A stretch of 64,000 bases of DNA from Ceratotherium simum simum (lineage: Eukaryota > Chordata > Mammalia > Perissodactyla > Rhinocerotidae): positions 33,276-97,275 of the forward strand of contig NW_004454240.1 in NCBI RefSeq assembly GCF_000283155.1, in the 5' to 3' direction. Of this stretch, positions 11,769-23,450 are shown piece by piece. A model generated the notes under the pieces. It saw only the letters and a program-made list of their open reading frames with translations, was not told the origin of the DNA and ran no database searches. The translations under genes were made by a program, and so were the position numbers. Each line of letters starts with the position of its first letter. Positions within the stretch are counted from its first letter, which is position 1.

Positions 11769-12718
11769 ACAGACAGAATCAGAAAATTGCAGCTCTATGT
11801 CAGAATAGGTTACTAAATACTTAATTAGAACATAAAGACTACAGGAAATGAAAACATCAAACATAACTATAGCAACTTCAACTTTGTAACAGACTCACAA
11901 CACACAAAAAAGGATAATTTGTGACAACAAAAACACAAGGGGGAGGAAGAGAAGGATGGAACCTGCTTCTGCTAACAGAGATAAGATGCTATCAGCAGAA
12001 AAAGGACTATCATCTCATCTATGAGATCTTTTATAGAAACCTTGTGGTAACCACAAAACAAGAAATCAGAGCAGAGTCACAAATCATAAATAAAAAGGAA
12101 ACTTAGAAACATGTCACAGAAAACAACCAAGTGGAAATGGCAGACAGAAATAAAAGGAAAAAGAAACAATGGAAATATAGAACAACCAGAAAACAAAAGA
12201 TAAAATGGAAGTCTTAAACCTTCATATATCAATAGTCACTCCAAATGTAAATGAATTGAATTCACTAATCAAAAGAAATGGAGTGGCTGGATGGATGCTA
12301 TGCTGCCTCCAGGAGACCAATCTCAGCTCTAAAGACAAACACAGGGACAGAGTGAAGGGATGGAAGATGATACTCCACACAAATGTTAACCAAAACAAAG
12401 TGGGTGTAGCCATAGTTATATTAAAAAAATAGCCTTCAAGCTCAAAAAAGATAACAAGAGACAAAGATGGGCATTGTATAATGATAAAAAGGACATCCCA
12501 CCAAGAAGACATAACATTTATTAGTATATATGCACCTCACATAGGAGCACCAAAGTATACAGATCAACTATTAACAGACCTAAAGGGAAAAACTGACAGC
12601 AACACAATAATAGTTGGGCACTATAACACCCCTTACATCAATGGATAGACCATCCAGACAGAAAGTCAATAAAGAAACATTGGCTTTAAATGAAACACTA
12701 GACCAGATGGACTTAATA

Positions 12719-12736
12719 GATATATATATATATAAC
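12719..12736 (+). repeat. (TA)n microsatellite inside L1-A ORF2
   Basis: ATATATATATATATA interrupts the endonuclease-coding region. L1-C carries a larger expansion at the same homologous codons (31908-31953), while L1-B has only a short ATATATA. Confidence 0.8.
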
Positions 12737-13016
12737 ATTCCATCCAAAAGCAACGGAATACATAGTCTTCTCAAGTGCATATGGAACATTCTCAAAGATA
12801 GACCATATGCTGGGAAACAAAGCAAGCCTTAATAAATTTAAGAAGATTGAAATAATATCAAGCATCTTTTATGACCACAATGTTATGAAATTATAAATCA
12901 ACTACAAGAAGAAAGCTGAAAAAGTCACAAATATGTGGAGACTAAACAACATGCCACTGAACAGCTATTGATCAATGAGGATATCAAAGGAGAAAATAAA
13001 AAATACCTGGAGACAT

Positions 13017-13254
13017 GGGGCAGCCTGATGGCATAGTGCTTAAGTTCGCGTGCTCCACTTCAGTGGCCCAGGGTTCGGAGGTTTGGATCCTAGGCACAGA
13101 CCTATGCACTACTTATCAAGCCATGCTGTGGCAGGCATCCCACATATAAAGTAGAGGAAGATGTTAGCCCAGGGCCAATATTCCTCAGAGAAAAGTGGAG
13201 GATTGGCAACAGATGTTATCTCAGGGCTAATCTTCCTCACCAAAAAAAAAAAAA
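13017..13254 (+). mobile_element. ERE-family SINE (GATGTTAGC-tail type) in L1-A ORF2
   Basis: tRNA-like head GGGGCAGCCTGATGGCATAG, box-B-like region, AGTAGAGGAAGATGTTAGCC module, second AGATGTTATCTCAGGGCTAA module and poly(A). Flanks ACCTGGAGACA and ACCTAGAGATA are an imperfect duplication of the ORF2 site. Confidence 0.93.
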
Positions 13255-14714
13255 ACCTAGAGATAAATGAAAATGAAAACACAACATACTAAAATATATG
13301 GGATGTAGTAAAAGTGATACTAAGAGGGAGGTCTATATTAATACAGGCCTTCCTCAAGAAACAAGAAAAAATCTCAAATAAATAATCTAACACTATATAT
13401 AAAAGAATGAGAAAAAGAACAAAGCCCAAATTCAGTAGAATGAAGAAAATAATAAAAATCAGAACAGAAATAATGAAATAAAGACTAAAAAGACAATAGA
13501 AAATATCAATGAAACTAAGAGCTAGTTCTTTGAAAAGATAAACAAAATTGACAAACCCTTAGCTAGGCTCACTAAGTAAAAAAGAGAGAAGGCTCAAATA
13601 AATAAAATCAGAAATGAAAGACGAGAAGTTACAATGAATACCACAGAAATACAAAGGATTATAAGAAAATACTATGAAAAGCTATATGCCAAAAAATTGG
13701 ATAACCTAGAAGAAATGGATAAATTCTTAGACTCATACAACTTCCCAAAACTGAATCAAGAAGAAATAGAGAATCTGAATAGACCCATCACAAGTAAAGA
13801 GATTGAAACAGTAAAAAAACACCTCCCAAAAAACAAAAGTCTAGGACAAGATAGCTTCTCTGGTGTATTCTATCAAACATTCAAAGAAGATTTAGTACAT
13901 ATCCTTCTCAAACTTTTCAAAAAATTGAGAGCATAGAATGCTTCCTAACTCATTTTACAAGGCCAACATTACCCTGATACAAAAACCAGACAAGGACAAC
14001 ACAAAGAAGGAACATTATAGGCCAATATCACTGATAAACGTAGATTCAAAAATCCTCAACAAAATATTAGCAAATTGAATGCAACAATACATTAAAAGAA
14101 TCATGCACCATGATCAAGTGGGATTTATTCCAGGGATGCAGGGATGGTTCAATATCAACAAATCAATCAGTGTGATATACCACATTAACAAAATGAAGAA
14201 TAAAAATTACGTGATCATCTCAATAGATGCAGAGAAAGAACTTGACAAGATTCAACATCCATTTATGATAAATACTCAATGAAATTGGTATAGTAGGAAA
14301 TAACTCATCATAATAAAAGATATATATGACAAATCCACAGCCAATATCACACTCAACAGTGAAAAACTGAAAGCTATTCCTGTGGGAAGATGAATAAGAC
14401 AAGGATGCTCACTCTCAGCACTCTTCTTCACCATAGTATTGGAAGTCACAGCCAGAGCAATTAGGCAAGAAAAAGAAATAAAATGTATCCAAATTGGAAA
14501 GAAGAAAGTAAAACTGCTACTATTTGCAGATGACATGATCCTATATATAGAAAACCCTAAAGAATCCACGAAAAAACTATTAGAAATAATTAACGAATAC
14601 AGTAATGTGGCAAGGTACAAAATCAACATACAAAAATCAGCTGCATTTCTATACACTAATAACAAAATAGCAGAAAGAGAAATTAAGAATACAATCCCAT
14701 TTAAAATCACAACA

Positions 14715-14940
14715 GGGGCCAGTCCCGCAGTGTAGCAGTTAAGTGTGCGCACTCGGCTGCTGGAGGCCCAGGTTCAGATCCCAGGCAGGCACCAATGCAC
14801 CGCTTGTCAGGCCATGTTGTGGCGGTGTCCCACATAAAGTGGATGAAGATGGACACAGATGTTAGCACAGGGCCAGTCTTCCTCAGCAAAAAGTGGATTG
14901 GCATGGATGTTACCTCAGGGCCGATTTTCCTCACAAAAAT
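14715..14940 (+). mobile_element. ERE-family SINE (GATGTTAGC-tail type) in L1-A ORF2
   Basis: Starts GGGGCCAGTCCCGCAGTGTA and ends in CTCACAAAAAT. Flanked by the perfect duplication AAATCACAACA at 14704-14714 and 14941-14951. It splits the thumb-side part of ORF2 shortly after the RT motif. Confidence 0.94.
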
Positions 14941-16709
14941 AAATCACAACAAAAAAAAATAAAATGCCTAGGAGAAAATTTAACCAAGGAGTTGAAAGAC
15001 CTATACACTGAAAACTATAAGACAATATTGAAAGAAATTGAAGACATAAAGAAATGGAAAGATATTCTATGCTTATGGATTGGAAAAATAAACATAGTTA
15101 AAATGTCCATATTACCTAAAGCAATCTACAGATTCAACACAATCCCAATCAGAATCTCAATGACATTTTTCATGGAGCTAGAACAAAGAATTCTAAAATT
15201 TATATGGAACAACACAAGACCCCAAATAGCCAAAGTTTTCCTGAGAAAAAAGAACAAAGCTGGAGGTATCACACTCCCTGATTTCAAAATATACTACAAA
15301 GCTATAGTAATCAAAACAGCATGGTACTGGAAGAAAAACAGACACACAGATCATTGGAACAGAATTGAGAGCCCAGAAATAAACCCACACATCTATGGAC
15401 CACTAATTTTTGACAAAGGTGCCAAAAAAATACAACGGAGAAGGGAAAGTCTCTTCAATAAACGGTGTTGAGAAAACTGGACAGCCGTGCGCAAAAGAAC
15501 TATTGTAGGCCATTATCTTACACCATACACAAAAATTAACTCAAAATGGATTAAATACTTGAATGTAAGACCTGAAACCATAAAACTCCTAGAAGAAAAC
15601 ATAGGCAGTACACTCTTTGACGTTAGTCTTAGCAGTATCTTTTTGAATACCATATCTCCTTAGGCTAGAGAAACTAAAGAAAAAAATAAACAAATGGGAC
15701 TACATAAAACTAAAAAGCTTCTGCACGACAAAGGAAACCATCAACAAAATGAAAAGAAAACCCATCAATTGGGAGAAAATATTTGCAAATCATATATAAA
15801 ATAAGGGGTTAATTTCCAAAATATCTAAAGAACACATACAACTCAAGAACAAATAAATGAACAACCCAATCAAAAAATGGGCAGAGAATCTGAACAGACA
15901 TTTTTCCAAAGAAGATATACAGATGCCCAACAGGCACATGAAAAGATCTTCAACATCACTAAGTATTAGGGAAATGCAAATCAAAACTATAATGAGATAT
16001 CACCTCACACCCGTCAGAAGGGCTATTATTAAAAACAAGAAATAACAAGTGTTGGAGAGGATATGGAGAAAGGGGAACCCTTATACGTTGCCAATGGGAA
16101 TGCAAACTGGTGCAGCCACTATGGCAAACAGTATGGAAATTTCTCAAAACATTAAAATAGAAATACCATATGATGAAACTATTCCGCTTTGGGGTATTTA
16201 TACAAAGAACACAAAAACACCTATTCGAAAAGATATATGCACCACTATATTCATTGCAACGTTATTCACAGTAGCCAAGACTTGGAAGCAACTCAAGTGC
16301 CCATGAACAGATGAAAGGATAAAGAAGATGTGGTATGTCTATAATAGAATACTAATCAGCCATAAAAAAGATGAAATTGTGCCGTTTGTGACAACATGGG
16401 TGGAACTTGAGGCTATTATACTAAGCGAAATATGTCACAGATAGACAGATACTGTATGATTTTACTCATATGTGGAAGATAAACAAACAAACACATAGAT
16501 ACAGAAAACAGGTTATTGTTTACTAGAGTGGAAGGGGTGTGGGGTAGGGCAACAGGGGTAAAGGGGCACATATGTATGGTGACTGCTGGAAAGTGGACTT
16601 TTAGTGGTGAACACGATGCAGTCTATACAGAAGCCAAAGTATAATGATGTACACCTGAAATTTATGTAATGTTATAAACAAATTGTGACCTCAATAAAAT
16701 AAAATAAAA

Positions 16710-16723
16710 AATAAGCAATAAAT
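16710..16723 (+). repeat. Target-site duplication of L1-A, right copy
   Basis: AATAAGCAATAAAT, identical to 9638-9651. Confidence 0.9.
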
Positions 16724-16781
16724 CCAACTTTTTTCAACTAGAGCTGTGTTCCTGGTCATTATTGGCTGATAGGTATTGACA
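16724..16781 (+). mobile_element. ERV-1 3' LTR, downstream part (R/U5)
   Basis: Continues the LTR interrupted at 9651 and ends TATTGACA, similar to the TGTTGACA end of the ERV-2 LTR at 42122-42129. It carries the short text after the polyadenylation signal expected of R-U5. Confidence 0.6.
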
Positions 16782-17534
16782 TATTAAAAACACCTGTTTA
16801 CTTGCCTCCTATACTCCCCCATCCCCCAGACTGTGAAATTCTTTAGGACAGTGTCTGTAGCTTCTTTATCTTTTATTCCCCAGTACCAGCGCTGGATGGA
16901 CATATGATGAACAGCTAAATGATTGGAAGGATGAATGGATAGATACAAGTGTAAGAGAGAGAAAGGAAGGACAAAGGGAAAGAGGGAAGGGGAAAAGAAG
17001 GAGGGAAAAAGGGAGAGAGAGAAGGAGAAGCAAATTAGATTTTCCTGCTCTATTCCTTGGCCCAAGCACATACTTGCTTATCTTTACATGCTGTCTTATT
17101 TCCTACGGGATCCGTAGTCACTATGATGTTTTATTTTGAAGGTAATCTTGACTTCTACTACTCCAATTTGCTATCCTCACTCGTTTTTCTTTCTACTCTT
17201 CCTCCCTTGTTCATCTTATTCACGCTCATGGCTTCTCTAACTACTTTTCAGCAGAAGCCCTCCATTTCTCTTCCTCCAGTCTCAGCCTCATCCCCAAGCT
17301 GCCATCCTACATTTCTAGTTGTACCACATGGTGGCACTCAAGAAGAGGGAACCTTGGGCATTCTTTTTCTAATAAAGTTCTGGATGCTCTAGTCACATTC
17401 CCACTTTTGTTTTCTGCATCTTACTACAGGTCCTTGGTTATGTTCCACTCAGGCTCTTGGTAGCCGTCACAAGTCATGGACCTCAGAGGAGGAGAAGCTT
17501 TTGTAAGAGGGTGGAGGAGTCATAATCTGAAAGT
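16782..17534. other. Single-copy-looking DNA, no gene found
   Basis: No repeat family or coding exon was recognised apart from the purine tract at 16953-17031. Short ORFs on both strands have no recognisable domains; those at 16784-17117 are caused by the purine tract. Confidence 0.5.
16953..17031 (+). repeat. Purine-rich (GA/GGAA) low-complexity tract
   Basis: Almost only A and G for about 80 bases, with repeated GGAAGG, GGGAAA and GAGAGA. Its complement gives artefactual Ser/Leu/Phe-rich ORFs. Confidence 0.9.
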
Positions 17535-17790
17535 AACAATAATAATCATAATGCTTGTGGAAGGTGCCTATCTGGAAGGATCAATGTTAGGCATTTTATA
17601 TGTTATCTCACATAAGCTTGATCCTCAATCTTAGAATCAACAATCTTAGGAGAACAGGTTTATGATCCTTATTTAAAAATAAGGAAACAGGCTTAGAGAG
17701 GTGAATTCACTTGCTCAAGGTCACACAGCTAGTAAGTGGAAATATAAGGATTTGAATGAAAATCTGTTACTATAGAGTTGGAGTTCTTAA
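17535..17790 (-). mobile_element. MIR SINE, minus strand
   Basis: The reversed MIR core is visible as GAGAGGTGAATTCACTTGCT followed by AAGGTCACACAGCTAGTAAG. Ancient and diverged. Confidence 0.85.
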
Positions 17791-19082
17791 CTACCGTGTT
17801 ATATTATTTTGGGGAAACTAAGAGAATGATGTTTCTGCCCCCAGATTTATATAGTATGTGAGGTATGACAACAAGAGAATTCTCTAATGGAAAATGCTGC
17901 AGGGCAATGGTGTCTTTAGTTGAACTAGGAAAAAGCAGGAAATGATACCTAGTTATCTTTGTCATAGCATTCTATTGTTACAATTAAGACTAGGAGCTAC
18001 AGTGAACACTGAAAAAAGTAGAGGATAAGGGAGTCATTTTTAACCATAAAACAAAAAAGCCAGAGTACATTCAAGAAAGAGTTAAGTAGAGTCAGATATG
18101 GGGAGGAAAAGAGAAAAAATGACCAGAAATTCCTGCATTTGGGGCAGTGTCTGAAAATGACAGAGACATGAGTCTTGGTGGCATCTGCTGGCTTCAAGTT
18201 ACCAAGCAGAGGAAACTCTGGTTAAAATTGGTCTGTGCTGGTGCAGCAATGTTCTGGAAGATGATGGCAGCCTGATAAACGAAGATGGATGGTGACAGCA
18301 GAGGCCATGGCTCAGGATTCAAAAGTAAGCTTCAGTGAAAAATTATGATAGTGCCCTCTCTCAAAGGGACAGCCAGGTCATAGGGTAATATTGCACAGAA
18401 GTAAGAGCACAAACTCTAGCTTGTATTCCCATTGTTCCTGATATGACTGATATACTGTTCCCGACATGACTTAGGAAGGTACCATATACATACAGCATTC
18501 ATATTTGGGGTGTCCCTGGGAAAAAAAACCAGATAATTTATCATAAAGCTCCATTTAAAATGCTTGCAAGAGCCAATCTGTTATTCCAACAAGGGAAGAG
18601 GGAGGATGTAACCTCATAGGGATTATAAAGATTCTTTTACATAGTTGGGGAGAGGGTATAGAATACTTATGAGAGAACAAATCAAATTACTGACTTCTGA
18701 GGGAAGGTGGTTGACTGGATGTGAGGAGAAGGAGCTGAATGTGAGCGTATTTTCTGGGACATAGAATTGCTGACAAAAGGAGCTTTTTTCCATTGCAGTA
18801 CTCAGAAACAGAGATGGAAAAGAAAGCACTCTCTCGTTCAATGAGGCACTTGGAAACAAGAAAAAGTAGCCCCCAATCTTCTTCCTCAAAGGCCTAAGGC
18901 CAGGCCTGGTGGCCCCAGACAAAGTTGTTTATGTCTCTTGGAGGTCTTTGCTTCTTGCACAAGAAATTTCTGGGGAGAAAAGCCCTTGGTGGCACCAGTA
19001 CTGGCAAGGCAATGGCATTGGCACTAAGTTCTCATATTTATTAAGAACAATTGGATACCACCTCAAAAACATGGGAGACCAA
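17791..19082. other. Single-copy-looking DNA, no gene found
   Basis: Balanced composition, no recognised exon. A weak MIR-like head (AAGTAAGAGCACAAACTCTAG) occurs near 18400. The 99-aa minus ORF at 18623-18922 has no recognisable domain. Confidence 0.5.
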
Positions 19083-19331
19083 GCCAGCCCTAATGGCCTA
19101 TGGTTAAAGTTGGGTGCTCTCACCACTTTGGTGGCCTGGGTTTGATTTCCAGTTGCACAGCCTCACCACTCATCTGTCAGTTGCCATGCTGTGGCTGTGG
19201 ATCACATAGAAGAACTAGGAGGACCTACAATTAGAATATACAACTATGCACTGGGGCTTTGGGGAGGAAAAAAAGAGGAAGGTTGGCAACAGATGTTAGC
19301 TCAGAGTGAGTGTTTGCCAGCAAAAAAAAAT
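19083..19331 (+). mobile_element. ERE-family SINE, long form with both tail modules
   Basis: A diverged head is followed by both ACTATGCACTGGGGCTTTGG and GGCAACAGATGTTAGCTCAG. Most ERE copies here have only one of these modules. Flanked by GGAGACCAA duplications at about 19074-19082 and 19334-19342. Confidence 0.9.
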
Positions 19332-19574
19332 TAGGAGACCAAAAGGCTCCAAGGGGCAGAGAGGAAAATGGCAATTGGTTAGAACACAAGGATTATACAT
19401 ATCTTCTTCTTCCTTCCTTCCATCTGCTACCCCTGCTTCCTTGCCCTTAGACTGGAAGAAGTGTGTATTAGAGGCTGATTTGTTGATGAAGATGAAATAT
19501 GGAATTGAAAGCTTATCATAAGCTTGCATCCTGATTGTATTTCCAAGTATTCTAGCACATGATGATTTACATTT

Positions 19575-19800
19575 TGAATTTAATCTCTGGAGTCAAGCTG
19601 TCTGGGTTCATATTCCAGTTTTACCATTTACTATCTGTGTGTGTCCTTGAGCAAGTTACTTAAACTCTCCTTACCTCAGTTTCTTCATCTGTAAAATGAG
19701 AATAATAATAATAGCACTCTCTTCATAGGGCTGTTATATTAAATAAATTAGCTTACTTACACAGCTCTGGTGTATAGAAAGTGCTCAATAAAAGTCAGCT
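19575..19800 (+). mobile_element. MIR SINE, plus strand
   Basis: Head-to-tail MIR features: CTGGAGTCAAGCTGTCTGGG, CTTGAGCAAGTTACTTAAAC, CTCAGTTTCTTCATCTGTAA and GTGCTCAATAAA at the 3' end. Confidence 0.92.
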
Positions 19801-20059
19801 AACCTGATGATGATAATGATGGTCTAGAGAAATAAACACCTGATACATTGCTGTTCAAAGCCCTCCATAGTACTGATTGGCACATGTGTGTAAGGAAACT
19901 ACCCCAGATGAGAAAGAACTGCTCAAAAGGATTAGAGGTAACAGTACCTGGTGTTCACAAATGGCCAGGAATAATGTCTATTCCCACCAGCCAAGACTGG
20001 AAAATCTCATAATTCTCTGGGCTGTGTATAAAGTACTGAAAAGAGTCTTGCCTAACTAG

Positions 20060-21222
20060 AGAAAAATAATAAGCCATAGACTAAACACAGCTCTGGTCTC
20101 ACCTAACAAATCTTAAAAGCAAAACCCCAAAGGATCAAACTGTTTTCAAATAACTTGACTGCATCCCAGAACAAAGCTCAAGAAAAATTGTAAGACTATA
20201 AAAATATCCAGCATCCAACAAACTAAAATTCAAATGTCTGGCATCCAATCAAAACTTAGCAGACATATAAAGAAGCAGGAAAACAACACATAATGAGGAG
20301 GAAAATCAATCAATTGAAAGTGACCTGGAACTGACACAGATGTTTGACTTAGAAGAGAACATTAAAAGTTATTGTAACTATATTCTAAATGTTCGAAAGT
20401 AAGTCAACACATGAAAGATACACAAAAGATGCAAATCAAACTTATGGAGATGAGCACTACTATATCTAAGGTGGAAAACATACTGGATGGGATTAACAGT
20501 AGGTTAGACATTGCAGAAGAAAAGATTATGAACTTGAAGATATAGCAACATAAGCTATCCAATATGAAACATAGGGAGAAAGAAATCAAGAAAAATGTAT
20601 AGAACAACAGGGAACAATAGGACAATGTCAGGCAGCCAAATATATGTGCAATTTGTGTCCCTGAAGGAGAGAAAATAAAGGGGGAGAGGGACAGAAGAAA
20701 ATATTTGAAGAAAAGAAATAGTGGCTGAAAACTTTCCACAGCTGATAAACTTTTTAAGCCCACAGATCCAAGAAGATCAACAAACACCAACCACAAGAAA
20801 CATTAAAAAGCTAGATGAAGGCACACTATAATCAAATTTCACAAAACCCATGGAAAAGAGAAAATCTTAAAAGAAATCAAGGGAGAAGGATAGGACACAC
20901 ATTACATACAGAGGAACTAAGGTAAAGAGGATTTAACTTATTCTCATTTACCAGATTTATATATTCTCATATACCAGATTTCTCATCAGAAAAAAACAAA
21001 AGTGATAAGACAGCGGAACAACAATTTTAAAATACTGAAATAAAAATATTTCCAACCTAAAACGCTATACTCAGTGAAAATATATTTTAAAAATGAAGAT
21101 CAAAAAGAGGGAAAAGGGAATAAAGAACAGAGGAGGCAAATAAGAAACAAAAACAAGGTTATAAACTGAAATCTAAGCATATCAATAATCACATTAAATA
21201 TAAATAGTATAAGCATGCCAAT
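20060..21222 (+). mobile_element. Old L1M, 5' side (ORF1 region), part 1 of 2
   Basis: The sequence resembles the ORF1 and inter-ORF region of old mammalian L1M families (GTCTGGCATCCAATCAAAAC near 20236, then coiled-coil-like text). It stops at the L1-B insertion and resumes at 27694 in the same orientation and reading order. All frames are broken. The left edge is approximate. Confidence 0.75.
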
Positions 21223-21237
21223 TAAGAGGCAGAAACT
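21223..21237 (+). repeat. Target-site duplication of L1-B, left copy
   Basis: TAAGAGGCAGAAACT, matching 27694-27708 at 14 of 15 bases. The inferred nick AATT/AAGA is L1-endonuclease-like. Confidence 0.88.
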
Positions 21238-21489
21238 GAGGCTGGAAAACAAAAGTAGGGAGTGACGTCAGCATCATGGCAGTGAGCTTTCCCCATAAAC
21301 TCTCCCCCCAAGATACAACAAAAGGGACATTCATATAGCAACAGAGGATATTCACACAAGACAAAAGATGTCTGAGAGACCCACACAGCCATACGTCTGA
21401 AGGTGGAGGTGCTGGAACCCCTAGAGGAAGTGGAAGGAGGTAAGGAGAACTCTTCTCCTTCTCAAACAACAGCAACCCTGGGACTGGGT

Positions 21490-21940
21490 CCGCACAGCTC
21501 TCAGAGAGATGCGGGAGGGGCATCCCTCTGTGGGAAAACCATGGCTCTCCAAGTTCTCTCACAGTCTGTGGGAAAGTCCCATACTGTGGGGACTGAACTG
21601 TTGCAGGGGTGCCTTCATCAAGCTAGCACTCCAGGGCGGGCAGATAGCAAGGGAAGCATGAGAAGTCCCCAGGATTGGGCAGGCAAAAGAAAAAGCCCCT
21701 CCCCTCCAAGACCACACGGATTTCAGAGAGAGAGGGGGGAGGGGCAGCCCTCTGTGGGAAAACCGTTATTCTCCAAGCTCTCTCACAGCATGTAGGAAAT
21801 TCCCATACAGAGGGGACTGAACTGTTGCAGGAGTGCCTTCATCACACTAGCACCCCAGGAAAGCAGAGAGCAAGGGAAGTGCAAGAAGCCCCTGGGATGG
21901 GGCAGGTGAAAGAAAGAGCCCCTCCCACACACACAGCACC
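21490..21940 (+). repeat. Two tandem 224-bp monomers in the L1-B 5' UTR
   Basis: CCCTCTGTGGGAAAACC occurs at 21524 and 21748, and GGGGACTGAACTGTTGCAGG at 21588 and 21812: both offsets are 224. The monomer is unrelated by eye to the 248-bp monomer of L1-A. Edges approximate. Confidence 0.8.
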
Positions 21941-22058
21941 CATGGATCGCAGCAAGCTCAGAATACACAGCTCTTGACCCCCATCTAGTGGTGACAGGTG
22001 GAAGCCGTGAACAGATATTTTCAGCATGAGAAAAAATAAGCCCAAGCCCTAAAGCAGT

Positions 22059-23040
22059 ATGTAAAAATATATTAAATCTCCAGACCAGAAGGAAAATGAC
22101 AAGCACCCAGAAATAAATCCTGAAGGCACAGAAATTTATAACCTAAATGACAGAGAATTCAAAATAGCTATCATAAAAAAAGCTCAATGAATTACAAGAA
22201 AACACAGATAGACAATTCAATGAAATCAGGAAGTTCTTCACAAAAGAGATTGAAACTATAAAGAAAAACCAATCAGAAACATTGGAGATGAAAAACACAA
22301 TGAAAGAGATAAAGAAAAATCTGGACTCTTTAAAAAACAGAGCTGACAATATGGAGGAAAGAATTAGCATTACTGAGGATAGGAATGCAGAAATGCTCCA
22401 GATGGAAGAGGAGAGAGAACTAAGACTAAAAAGAAATGAAGAAATTCTCCTAGAAATATCTGACTCAATTAGGAAACGCAACATAGGATTATATGTTCTC
22501 CCTTCCAGAGGGAGAAGAAAGGGAAAAAGGAGCATAGAGCTTGTTCAAAGAAATAATAGCTGAGAACTTCCCAAACAAGGGGAAGGAGCTAGAAATACAA
22601 GTTAATGAAGTCAATAGATATCCTAAACATATCAAAATAAAAAGAACCTCTCCAAGGCATATAGTAGTAAAGCTGGCAAAAGTCCATGACAAAGAAAAGA
22701 TATTAAGGGCAGCAAGATAAAAAAAAAAAACAAAATGACATACAAAGTAATCCCAATCAGGCTCTCAGCTGATTTCTCAGAAGAAACTCTACAGGCTAGG
22801 AGAGAGTTGAATGAGATATTCAAAATTCGGAAATACAAAAACTTTCAGCCAAGAATACTCTATCCAGTGAAAATATCCTTCAGATATGATGGAGAAATAA
22901 TGACTATCCCAGATAAACAAAACCTGAGGGAGTTCATTGTCGTAAGACACCCACTACAAGAAATGCTCACGAAGGAACTCATGCATGAAAAGAAAAAAGA
23001 GAGAAAGGGGATACAAAACTTTGACCAAGGAGAAAAATAG
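22059..23040 (+). pseudogene. L1-B ORF1, start codon followed by a stop, frameshifted
   Basis: By alignment with L1-A and L1-C, ORF1 begins at 22059, but the first codons are ATG TAA. A coiled coil (about 22150-22480) leads to a shifted frame. The RNA-binding C-terminal part is open at 22735-23040 (RLSADFSEETLQARRE near 22757) and ends at TAG 23038-23040. ORF1p would trimerise and coat L1 RNA; this copy cannot make it. Confidence 0.8.
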
Positions 23041-23450
23041 GTAGAAAAAATCAGAAAAATTGCAGCTTTCTATCAGGATAGGTTAGCAAACACTTAATTA
23101 TAACATCAAAGATTAAAGGAAGGAAAACAAAAAAACTAAATATAGCCTCATCACTTTAAACACAAACTCACAACAAAAGATGGAAAAAATTGTGACAATA
23201 ATAACTTAGAAGGGGAAGAGGAAAGAGATGGAATCGACTTAGTCTAAGAAAATGGACTATCTCATCTGTGACATTTTTTATACAAACTTCATGGTAACCA
23301 CTAAACAAATAAACAAAACAGAGATACATATGATAAATAAAGAGAAAGCTAAGAAAACCATCATACAGAACTACCAAACTAAATTGGTAGTCCAAAATGC
23401 ACGGGGCAAGAAACAAAGCAAATGCAAAAGAACTGGAAAATGAGCAATAA

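Larger units (their letters stand above)
12205..16482 (+). pseudogene. L1-A ORF2 (endonuclease/reverse transcriptase), broken and SINE-interrupted
   Basis: ORF2p nicks target DNA and reverse-transcribes L1 RNA. The start ATG at 12205 opens the endonuclease domain (LQETNLSSKDKH near 12305-12345). The RT domain includes an intact FADDMILY at about 14525-14548, and the C-terminal region ends at CTCATATGTGGAAGATAA (16465-16482). Without the two SINEs and their duplications the span is about 3.8 kb, as for a normal ORF2. Premature stops and frameshifts are scattered through it; the best open pieces are 13634-13936, 14439-14735 and 14893-15471. Confidence 0.88.
9652..16709 (+). mobile_element. L1-A, near-full-length LINE-1
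   Basis: All L1 parts are in order: 5' UTR (9652-10803) with a tandem duplication, ORF1 (10804-11768), inter-ORF spacer, ORF2 (12205-16482) and 3' UTR ending in AATAAAATAAAATAAAAA. Perfect 14-bp duplications flank it. ORF1 and ORF2 have in-frame stops and frameshifts, and two ERE SINEs lie in ORF2 (13017-13254 and 14715-14940), so it cannot move by itself. It was inserted into the 3' LTR of ERV-1. Confidence 0.93.

Noticed and set aside
14276..14752. 158-codon minus-strand ORF with hydrophobic residues
   Set aside because: Antisense shadow of the L1-A reverse transcriptase region that even crosses into the SINE.
16784..17117. Ser/Leu/Phe-rich or Lys/Glu-rich small ORFs
   Set aside because: Caused by the purine tract at 16953-17031; no exon structure.
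20404..20796. 130-codon minus-strand hydrophobic ORF
   Set aside because: Antisense of the coiled-coil ORF1 region of the old L1M.
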